A DNA stretch of 6,445 bases from Methanosuratincolales archaeon (lineage in GTDB: Archaea; Thermoproteota; Methanomethylicia; Methanomethylicales; Methanomethylicaceae), in the NCBI GenBank assembly GCA_937930465.1, contig CALGKV010000098.1, positions 1 to 6,445 on the forward strand, in the 5' to 3' direction. Below are positions 1 to 5,874 of this stretch, in pieces (position 1 is the first letter of the stretch; each line of letters starts with the position of its first letter). A model generated the notes under the pieces. That model did no database searches and had not been told where the DNA came from. It was given only the letters and a program-made list of their open reading frames with translations. A program made the position numbers and the translations under genes.

Positions 1-1045
1 AATCTTTGGTTATCGAGCCCCCAGAGGATAGCATCGCCGCTATGCTGGATCCGCCAGCGCCTACGCCTTCTTTCGCCACCCCTAGCTCGTAGGCCCTGAG
101 GCCTCCATACTTGGAGGCGGAGAAATCCAGCCCTGCAGCAATCACAGGAACGGGCGCTATCTTCGATACAATCTCCCTTATGTCCGAAGTCTTGTCCTCA
201 AGTATCCACCTGGTAGTGCCTATCGCGAGGTTCCCCAGAATCTCTGGCGAGATGGACTTTATCACCCTAAGCACAGCGCACATCTGGGTGCCGCCAGCCA
301 TGATCACAGGGATCTCCTCTGCGGCTCCGGTTATCAGTCCAGCCGCAGCAGGCATCATGGGATCGCCGACCAACGAGATCGCCCTGAATGGATCGCGCTC
401 CAAAGACCCGAACTGAATGCCGGCGGCAGCCAACGCTGATTCCACGACCCTCAGCTTGAGGTCGTGCGGGTTATTCGGCATGCTGCTGCTGACTTTCCGT
501 TTGGCATCGACCCCCATTGCCAAGAGAACCGAAAGAGCAGTGGTAGTGCCACCTGGGATACTCTCGCCGACGACCAAGTAGTCAGCTGCCTTGGAGAGCT
601 GCCTCCCAATTATCGACGACCGCTCGTATGCTTCCCGAGGGTTCTCCACCGACTTGCCGGACCTGATGTCTTTCCCAGGGCTCCCGCCCACCTCGAAAAA
701 GGGCACTTTGGGCAAGACCCTCAGCCCGCCATTAACAACAAAAGATGGCATGCCGGAAAGCCTGAGTGCGGACATTGTGATCAGGGCAGGCGTCGGGATC
801 CCATCCGGCGTAACAGGTACGCCGTCTATGCATCGGCATCTCCCGTAAAAGAGCAACTCGACGTCTGCAGGCGGCGTATAGTCCGTGATCTCTGGCATTG
901 CGCCTGCTGCCGATAGGCCTGGTATCTTTGCAGTTTCAGTCGAGGCTATCACGCAAGCGAAAAGCGGCCTCAATCCGCGTATCCTTCCTATGAACTCTTG
1001 GCATCTTCTTTCATCATACCCTAGTATTATGTCGCTTTTCTCCAT
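1..1045 (-). CDS. cobT: Archaeal nicotinate-nucleotide:base phosphoribosyltransferase, CobT-like (C-terminus cut by window edge)
   Basis: My reading of the minus strand from ATG 1045 gives 348 codons with no stop before the left edge. The family (TIGR00303/UPF0284, archaeal CobT-like) transfers ribose phosphate from nicotinate mononucleotide to a lower-ligand base, giving the alpha-ribotide used by CobS. Visible marks are the motif GESIPGGTTTALSVLLAMG near residues 160-178, a Gly-rich VGDPMMPAAAGLITG stretch at 227-240, IMAGGTQM at 248-255, and KEGVGAGG at 325-332. Glu326 there matches the position of the catalytic Glu in the EGTGAG motif of bacterial CobT. The family is about 350 residues, so only a short tail should be missing. 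The ATG is preceded by GAGGGGG with an 8-base spacer and follows the cobY stop by 16 bases, as last visible gene of the operon. Family assignment is firm; the biochemical activity of UPF0284 members rests mainly on homology and context. Confidence 0.9.
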   Translation of the reverse strand, partial: MEKSDIILGYDERRCQEFIGRIRGLRPLFACVIASTETAKIPGLSAAGAMPEITDYTPPADVELLFYGRCRCIDGVPVTPDGIPTPALITMSALRLSGMPSFVVNGGLRVLPKVPFFEVGGSPGKDIRSGKSVENPREAYERSSIIGRQLSKAADYLVVGESIPGGTTTALSVLLAMGVDAKRKVSSSMPNNPHDLKLRVVESALAAAGIQFGSLERDPFRAISLVGDPMMPAAAGLITGAAEEIPVIMAGGTQMCAVLRVIKSISPEILGNLAIGTTRWILEDKTSDIREIVSKIAPVPVIAAGLDFSASKYGGLRAYELGVAKEGVGAGGSSIAAMLSSGGSITKD

Positions 1046-1053
1046 GGCTCATT

Positions 1054-1060
1054 CCCCCTC
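1054..1060 (-). promoter_or_regulatory. Ribosome binding site of cobT
   Basis: GAGGGGG on the minus strand lies 8 bases before ATG 1045, within the 16-base spacer after the cobY stop (1062). It supports ATG 1045 over the out-of-frame ATG 7 bases earlier. Confidence 0.6.
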
Positions 1061-1061
1061 A

Positions 1062-1691
1062 TTAACAGGATGGTTTATCCGTCCTGTAATTTATCATTTT
1101 CTCGGCAACAGAAAGTTCAAGCAGATTGTTGACATTGATGCATGCAGCAGGGTCGTCTACAACAAAGTAACTTTCGTCTATGTAAGGCATGTCGATCGCC
1201 TTGCCGTCTATTACATTGATGCCGCACGGCACGTATTTTCTTCTTCCTACCTCGATGGTACAAGTCGGACTCAGCCCCATTTCTTGGAAGGATCGAAGGG
1301 GGGCAATAGCTGCCAATGATGGTTTTCTCCGTGCTCTGTAGGCATTCACAACGCATTCTATTGTCCGAGGCTTGAGCAGCGGGAGGTCTGCAGAGACCAC
1401 AACAAAGCGACCCTCCCCAATTGCTTTTATTGCGTAGCGCATGTCGCTGTGGTAGTCCAGACCAGGCGTTTCGATCACAGATACTGCATCGAACGAAAGG
1501 GCGTAGGCTTTGGTTCCCGGCGTGTGTGGGGAAACTGCAACGCAGACCTTACGGATGGAAGGGCACCTCTTCAGCGCATCGATAACATGCGCAACCATCG
1601 GCCTTTCCCCTACGCGCAACAGCGGCTTCTCGACCGCTAGACCGAGCCGGCTCCCTTTGCCCCCTGCCATAATCAGACCTGTGAACCCCAA
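1062..1691 (-). CDS. cobY: Adenosylcobinamide-phosphate guanylyltransferase CobY (TTG start)
   Basis: This soluble archaeal replacement for CobU transfers GMP from GTP to adenosylcobinamide phosphate, giving adenosylcobinamide-GDP for CobS. The 209-residue product, close to the roughly 196 of Methanocaldococcus CobY, opens with the nucleotidyltransferase signature GLIMAGGKGSRLG (residues 5-17), then EKPLL (21-25), SPHTPGTK (54-61), ETPGLDY (74-80), VVVSADLPLL (97-106), PCGINVID (155-162) and INVNNL (185-190), all lining up with CobY. The frame is open to 1871, but upstream of residue 1 it only reads through cobS and has no family sequence. I chose TTG 1691 because it keeps the first beta strand (GFTGLI); the first in-frame ATG, at 1670, would start at MAGGKG and lose it. 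The TTG start overlaps the end of cobS by 19 bases. MobA-type transferases share the fold, but the CobY-specific motifs and the operon favour CobY. Confidence 0.9.
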   Translation of the reverse strand: MGFTGLIMAGGKGSRLGLAVEKPLLRVGERPMVAHVIDALKRCPSIRKVCVAVSPHTPGTKAYALSFDAVSVIETPGLDYHSDMRYAIKAIGEGRFVVVSADLPLLKPRTIECVVNAYRARRKPSLAAIAPLRSFQEMGLSPTCTIEVGRRKYVPCGINVIDGKAIDMPYIDESYFVVDDPAACINVNNLLELSVAEKMINYRTDKPSC

Positions 1692-2443
1692 AGGAGGGCA
1701 CCACCCGGGATGGCGTAGAATACGGAAAGAACCAGCAGACGCGTCAGCTCGCTTGTGCATCCTAGCATATCCCCAGTCATGCACCCGAATGTGCGCTGGA
1801 GATACAAAGCCCAGAGGGCAGGGAAAAAGACGGAGATGGAGATTGGGATCCAAGCGAATGCTGGGCGGCACAAAGCGAAGGCAATGGCGATGGAGATCCC
1901 TACTCCCAAAACAAGGTTAGTCAGCAATCTTTCTTTCATCCGGATAATGAATAAGCCCCCTATCCCCTTTGGGCACGGTTTTCCAAGGGAACCTGCAATT
2001 ATCATCGCACTCTTGCCAAGCGTCTCTGAAAGCAGGATCGCGACAAAGGCGGAGGATCCAAGCAGCGCCAGCAATGACCCCGTCAGGACAAGCACAAAGA
2101 AGAGGGAGACGTGACCTCCTATGCCATGGTGCTTGTCATGAAGCATCTCTAGGCGCCGCTCCCGAGATCCCCTTATCATGAGCGCGTCCCCTAGGTCAAG
2201 AACCCCATCTATGTGGTTGAAGCCACTGAGCAAGAGCAATATGAAGAGTGTAAGCCACCCTGCCAAGCTTTGATCGAGAAGGCTGAACAGGACGATGGCA
2301 GCGCCGCCCCCGATTGTTCCAATAATGGCTCCGGCAATTGGGAAGAGGAAGGCATAGCGTCCCAAATCATCGATCGTCCCGGATCCAGCCGGCAGGATCG
2401 TCAAGAAGGAGAGTACCGACCTGAGACCGCTGATGAATCCCAT
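1673..2443 (-). CDS. cobS: Adenosylcobamide-phosphate synthase CobS
   Basis: CobS is the integral-membrane enzyme that condenses adenosylcobinamide-GDP with the alpha-ribotide, releasing GMP and giving adenosylcobamide 5'-phosphate. The 256-residue product has the usual length. It shows NHIDGVLDLGDAL at residues 76-88, the acidic metal-binding motif of the family, then DKHHGIGG at 103-110 and TGDMLGCTSE at 223-232. Hydrophobic segments lie near 33-57, 62-75, 112-130, 132-150, 174-192, 196-214 and 234-252, fitting a polytopic membrane protein. The frame stays open upstream to 2491, but I chose the ATG at 2443: it lies 2 bases after the cbiS stop, has GAGG (2452-2455) 8 bases upstream, and begins directly with the conserved N-terminus (GFISGLRSVLSFLTILP). 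Translation is probably coupled to cbiS. The 3' end overlaps cobY by 19 bases. Confidence 0.95.
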   Translation of the reverse strand: MGFISGLRSVLSFLTILPAGSGTIDDLGRYAFLFPIAGAIIGTIGGGAAIVLFSLLDQSLAGWLTLFILLLLSGFNHIDGVLDLGDALMIRGSRERRLEMLHDKHHGIGGHVSLFFVLVLTGSLLALLGSSAFVAILLSETLGKSAMIIAGSLGKPCPKGIGGLFIIRMKERLLTNLVLGVGISIAIAFALCRPAFAWIPISISVFFPALWALYLQRTFGCMTGDMLGCTSELTRLLVLSVFYAIPGGALLWGSQV

Positions 2444-2445
2444 GT

Positions 2446-3564
2446 TCAGCGCCTCTTTCCAGCGATCATCTCGGAGTACATGCGGCTGCATGCCCCCGCT
2501 ATTAGGGCCCCGATGGCGTCATCGACGAATGGTGGTAGCCTCTTAAGGATACCTGGCTTCTTCCTGTCGAACCGGTAGAATTCGAACAGCCCATAGTAGC
2601 CTGCTATCTGGAGGGCGATGGAAATGCCCAAGATCTCGTCAGCAACCAGGTAGACAGGGTCGCCCTCGAATGACATCTCATCGATACCGGGCAGCAGGCC
2701 CCTTTCCCCGTCCTCATTCATCCTGAATGCCGCCATCACAAGCGCGGAGATGTTGACGTCGGACATGATCTCAGAGAGATGGCGTTCAAAGACCTTCTTT
2801 GCCTTCTCCCTTGTGAACTTCGGGTGGGGCACGTACATCTCCATTGCGGTCTCGACAAGATCATCAAAAGTTATCCCACGCTCACTGAGCCTGGACAGCA
2901 GCGGGCGATGTGGGATCAGCCCATCGTGCTTCATTACCGCTTTCCTCACAGCCTCCTCAACGCACTCGCCAACCAGCCTACCAAGTTCTGTGGCGGATCC
3001 CGCGTACCTCAACGATTCCCCGTTGCCAGCCGATGCAACGAGTACGGCGTCTGACGAGGTGCCGGTTGCGGACTCCCTGCTCGAGGTGCTGCGCACGTCC
3101 AGGGAGGACAGGGCTTTGCATTTGGCTTCGGTCGCTGACATTATGATGTTAGCCATGCACCCCTCTGTCAGGTCCCTGTCGATCAGGATTATAGTGTTTA
3201 TTGTCCCAATAGCCTCTAATGGAAACTTGTCGCCAACAGAGGTGGCATTAGAGACGCCTGCAGTCACCAGGGCTACGACATGGACCTCGCCAGACCTCTC
3301 GGCCACTACGCCTTTCGTCAAGTCTGCGGCAGTCATGAGGCACACAGCATCCTCCGATCCGAAAGACTTTGCCCAGGACCTGAAGTGTGTTTCAGGATCC
3401 TCAGAGAAGTTCTTGTCCACCTTGAGGTTCACTATCCTTGAGGAGATCCTGAGGCCGCCGTTCACCGGCGCAGAGCTCAATATTTTCATGGGGCGGATCG
3501 ACTCAACAACTATGGCCTCATGGTCCATCGTCGCCCCTATGCCATCAAGCAAAGTACGCCTCAT
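2446..3564 (-). CDS. cbiS: Bifunctional adenosylcobinamide amidohydrolase / alpha-ribazole-phosphate phosphatase CbiS (CbiZ-CobZ fusion)
   Basis: Two domains are visible in 372 residues. Residues about 25-212 are CbiZ, which cleaves the aminopropanol amide of adenosylcobinamide to give adenosylcobyrate for salvage: APVNGGL (32-38), LMTAADL (76-82), VTAGVSNA (100-107), GTINTI (120-125), TEAK (145-148) and ATGTSSDA (166-173). Residues about 225-372 resemble phosphatidylglycerophosphatase A and archaeal CobZ, which removes the 5'-phosphate late in cobamide synthesis: DEILGISIAL (309-318), FDRKKPG (332-338), DDAIGALIAG (348-357). The same architecture is known as CbiS of Methanopyrus kandleri, shown to have both activities. 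The phosphatase half acts on lipid substrates in other families, but the operon supports the cobamide role. I chose ATG 3564, with GGAGGG 7 bases upstream and a 20-base overlap with cbiB. ATG 3528, preceded by AGGGG 5 bases away, is a real alternative giving 360 residues. Confidence 0.93.
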   Translation of the reverse strand: MRRTLLDGIGATMDHEAIVVESIRPMKILSSAPVNGGLRISSRIVNLKVDKNFSEDPETHFRSWAKSFGSEDAVCLMTAADLTKGVVAERSGEVHVVALVTAGVSNATSVGDKFPLEAIGTINTIILIDRDLTEGCMANIIMSATEAKCKALSSLDVRSTSSRESATGTSSDAVLVASAGNGESLRYAGSATELGRLVGECVEEAVRKAVMKHDGLIPHRPLLSRLSERGITFDDLVETAMEMYVPHPKFTREKAKKVFERHLSEIMSDVNISALVMAAFRMNEDGERGLLPGIDEMSFEGDPVYLVADEILGISIALQIAGYYGLFEFYRFDRKKPGILKRLPPFVDDAIGALIAGACSRMYSEMIAGKRR

Positions 3565-4495
3565 ACACAATCCCTCCAATGACCAAAAAGCAAGAGAATA
3601 TCAGCAAGGTGATGAGTGCGGAGACCCCATAAACGCTCAAAGACTTCCTGATCTTTTCCGGGGAAAGCGGATCGATTTCTTCGCCTATAGAATAGCACCC
3701 TTGCTTCTCTAGCCTCACCCGCAACGCACCAGCCATTGACGACATGGGCCACCCCGCATTGATGCTCGTTGTTGAGGCGTGGTAAGCCCTGGCGAACCGG
3801 ATTGACGATTTCCAGTCTAGCTTAAGCAGCGAAGCGGAGATGGCGAAGATCAGGGGGGTGAGCCTCGATGGGATGAAATTAGCTATCGTGTCGAGCCTTG
3901 CTGAGAACCAACCGAACTTCACGTATCGCTGATCCTTGTACCCCACCATGGAGTCGAGCGTGTTTATTGCCCTATAGATGACCGCGCCCGGCAACCCCAG
4001 GATGCAGTAGTAGAATATAGGCGATATGAACCCGTCAACAAAGCCCTCCGCCACGGTCTCGACAGCCCCAGAGGCGACTAGGCGCTTGTCAAGGGAGGCA
4101 GTGTCCCTCCTGACTACAAGGGAGAGGCGTTTCCTCGAGGATCCCAAGTCAGAGTCGAGTTCCCTTGCTATCGGCTCTACATGCCTGTACATGCATTTCA
4201 GCGCAAAGGTCATCTTGAGGAACAGGGCAGAAACAAGAACGTAGAGATGCCAGCTGAGATACGAGAGGCCTGTGACCAAGTGCGAAAGCAACGCAAAGGC
4301 ACCAATCACTGAAAGGGACAGTGCCGCGCCCCCGACCCGTTCGTCCTTGAAGGCTTTCCTGAATAGCGGCTCGAGCCTCTCGATCGATCTCCCAGCCCAT
4401 ACGGTCAGGTGCAGCCGGCCTGGAGGCTCGCCCAAAAGCAGATCCACCAGAAGGGCCAGCCAAAGCACTGCCAGCGCATCAATTATGGAGGGCAT
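3545..4495 (-). CDS. cbiB: Adenosylcobinamide-phosphate synthase CbiB (CobD in the Pseudomonas naming)
   Basis: CbiB is an integral-membrane enzyme joining adenosylcobyrate to (R)-1-aminopropan-2-ol phosphate, or the free amino alcohol, giving adenosylcobinamide phosphate. The product is 316 residues, normal for the family. Motifs in order: DLLLGEPPGRLH (18-29) with TVWAGR (31-36); RKRLSLVVRRDT (121-132); ASGAVETVAEGFVDG (141-155); YRAINTLDSMVGYKDQRY (174-191), the most diagnostic stretch; and FSARLDTIANFIPSRLTP (197-214). Hydrophobic segments lie at about 5-21, 58-75, 79-98, 158-173, 212-224 and 288-310. The ATG overlaps the 3' end of cobD by 13 bases. The best Shine-Dalgarno match, AAGGAGG, is 14 bases upstream, longer than usual, so translation may rely on coupling with cobD. 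The neighbours cobD and cbiS supply its two substrates. Confidence 0.95.
   Translation of the reverse strand: MPSIIDALAVLWLALLVDLLLGEPPGRLHLTVWAGRSIERLEPLFRKAFKDERVGGAALSLSVIGAFALLSHLVTGLSYLSWHLYVLVSALFLKMTFALKCMYRHVEPIARELDSDLGSSRKRLSLVVRRDTASLDKRLVASGAVETVAEGFVDGFISPIFYYCILGLPGAVIYRAINTLDSMVGYKDQRYVKFGWFSARLDTIANFIPSRLTPLIFAISASLLKLDWKSSIRFARAYHASTTSINAGWPMSSMAGALRVRLEKQGCYSIGEEIDPLSPEKIRKSLSVYGVSALITLLIFSCFLVIGGIVYEAYFA
3572..3577 (-). promoter_or_regulatory. Shine-Dalgarno site deciding the cbiS start
   Basis: On the minus strand GGAGGG lies 7 bases before ATG 3564, an excellent match to the archaeal anti-Shine-Dalgarno sequence at usual spacing. It lies inside the last codons of cbiB, where it also encodes a Gly-Gly pair, so some of the match may be chance. 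A second weaker site, AGGGG at 3534-3538, sits 5 bases before ATG 3528. Confidence 0.6.
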
Positions 4496-5874
4496 GATTC
4501 GATCACTCGCCTCCTTACATTGAGTATCGCCTCGGGGTCATCTGACCTCATGTCCATAGACGAAAGCCGATCAAGGACGGCGTCAGCCACCTCAGTGCGG
4601 TGGACCCAGCCGCAGCCCTTGCAGCCCCAGACGATCCCCCCATTATCCCTTCTTACGAAAGCCCCGCCCGTCAGATCGTCTAGGCACGGGTAAAACGGGC
4701 AGAAGCAGAGCCTGCAGTCGCCCACCCCTTCGTGGCATTTCTTCTCGATGCAGCTGACGTTGTTCGGGTGCATCTTCTCGAGAGAGCTTATCACGTTCCT
4801 CAGCGCCTCCAACAGAAAGCGGTTCTCCTCAGGTCTCCTGACGCATATCCTAATGAAATTGCCACGCAGGCCCCTCACTGATGCCAGATCCCTCACGAGT
4901 ACGCCGTAGGAGAGGAGGCGCCACCTGAGGTTCCTCGGGGCAAGCCCTGCGCCCGAGATGTCCACCATCATGAAATTCGATTTCGATTCGACGGGCCGTA
5001 GCCCCCCTATAGAGCTTATGCCCTCTACGAGCCTACCCTTCTCCAGGGCTATTTTCCTCTTCGACTCCGGCAGGAAGCCCTTCTCACCCAGAGCAGATAC
5101 GGCAGCCGCCTCCTCGAGCACCCCAACGCGCCAGCTTATGGCAGTCGACTCGAACTCCCTTGCAGAAAGAGGGCTGCAGACAGCATACCCGACCCTCAGA
5201 CCCGGGAAACCGAAGGGCTTTGTAAGGGATCTCAGCACGAACAGGTTCCGGAATTCCCCCACGGCTGGCGCGAGCGTCAGGCTCTCTGAGCCTTCGCATA
5301 GGTCAAGATAAGCCTCATCCAGCAGGACAATAACCCCCCTCTCTTCAGCAGACTCAATAAGTTCCTTGAGTAGCCCGAGATCCAGCAGTTCTCCCGTAGG
5401 GTTGTTTGGGTTGCAGAGGATAACGCATTTTGCACCCCCTTCTCGGACGGCCTTCTGCGCGCTCTCGAGGTCAACTTTCAACCCGACGGGATTGATGAAC
5501 TGCACCCTTAGCCCCAGAGCGGCAGCAGCAGCCTCGTACTCGCTGAAGGACGGCATTGGCAGGACCACAGAGCCGCCCCGGACGAACCTTGCGAGTATAG
5601 AGTGGATCAGCTCGGTGCTGCCGCATCCCACTATTACACACTCCTCATCTATCCCCAAGAATCCTCCTATCGAGGATCTTAGCCTGCTGTATGATCGCTC
5701 AGGATAGAAGCGCACTAGGGGCGCTTGATCTCTGATTGCGCCATATACGGAAGCAGGGGGACCGTAAGGGTTGACATTGAGGCTGAAATCCAGCATGGAA
5801 TCAAGAGGTATCCCGAGCCTTTTGCTCACTTCAAGGGCGTCTCCGCCATGCCTTGCAACAGGGGCAAAATTCAC
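4483..5874 (-). CDS. cobD: L-threonine-O-3-phosphate decarboxylase CobD with C-terminal cysteine-rich domain (possible threonine kinase)
   Basis: This is a fold-type I PLP enzyme of the HisC/CobD group in 463 residues, about 100 longer than classical CobD. It decarboxylates threonine phosphate to aminopropanol phosphate for CbiB. Marks: HGGD (9-12), DFSLNVNPYGPP (29-40), GCGSTELI (83-90), CNPNNPTG (154-161), LDEAYLD (185-191), SLTKPFGFPGLRVGY (216-230) with the PLP lysine at 219, and IRICVR (341-346). Residues 375-421 hold Cys375, 380, 387, 390, 392, 397, 418 and 421, with CPFYPC and WGCKGCGWVHR, typical of the cysteine-rich small domain (Pfam PF04071). The same fusion occurs in Methanosarcina mazei CobD (MM2060), reported to be both threonine kinase and decarboxylase; kinase activity here is inference. 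The start is GTG 5874, overlapping the preceding stop as GTGA and beginning at the usual N-terminus. HisC is unlikely given the context. Confidence 0.93.
   Translation of the reverse strand: MNFAPVARHGGDALEVSKRLGIPLDSMLDFSLNVNPYGPPASVYGAIRDQAPLVRFYPERSYSRLRSSIGGFLGIDEECVIVGCGSTELIHSILARFVRGGSVVLPMPSFSEYEAAAAALGLRVQFINPVGLKVDLESAQKAVREGGAKCVILCNPNNPTGELLDLGLLKELIESAEERGVIVLLDEAYLDLCEGSESLTLAPAVGEFRNLFVLRSLTKPFGFPGLRVGYAVCSPLSAREFESTAISWRVGVLEEAAAVSALGEKGFLPESKRKIALEKGRLVEGISSIGGLRPVESKSNFMMVDISGAGLAPRNLRWRLLSYGVLVRDLASVRGLRGNFIRICVRRPEENRFLLEALRNVISSLEKMHPNNVSCIEKKCHEGVGDCRLCFCPFYPCLDDLTGGAFVRRDNGGIVWGCKGCGWVHRTEVADAVLDRLSSMDMRSDDPEAILNVRRRVIESCPP
4510..4516 (-). promoter_or_regulatory. Probable ribosome binding site of cbiB with long spacer
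   Basis: AAGGAGG on the minus strand is the strongest Shine-Dalgarno match in the window, but it lies 14 bases before the cbiB ATG (4495) inside the 3' end of cobD. No in-frame start codon for cbiB lies closer to it. The spacing suggests reinitiation by ribosomes finishing cobD, whose stop at 4483 is 13 bases into cbiB. Confidence 0.45.

Noticed and set aside
464..916. Plus-strand open frame over the cobT region
   Set aside because: The minus strand reads without interruption as CobT through this stretch; the plus frame is a low-information shadow rich in Arg, Pro and His.
1046..1061. Possible terminator or promoter in the cobY-cobT spacer
   Set aside because: Sixteen bases are too few for a hairpin or TATA/BRE elements; only a ribosome binding site is visible.
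1692..1871. N-terminal extension of the cobY frame to 269 residues
   Set aside because: The added residues only read through cobS in another frame, are basic and motif-free, and CobY proteins are about 200 residues long.
2444..2491. Longer cobS start giving 272 residues
   Set aside because: The extra 16 residues overlap the conserved end of cbiS and are polar, whereas ATG 2443 has a spaced GAGG and starts at the conserved CobS N-terminus.
2750..3712. A 320-codon open frame on the plus strand
   Set aside because: It lies opposite cbiS and the end of cbiB, is rich in Ser, Thr and Ala as antisense frames of such genes are, has no family motif, and the minus frame carries clear CbiZ, CobZ and CbiB signatures.
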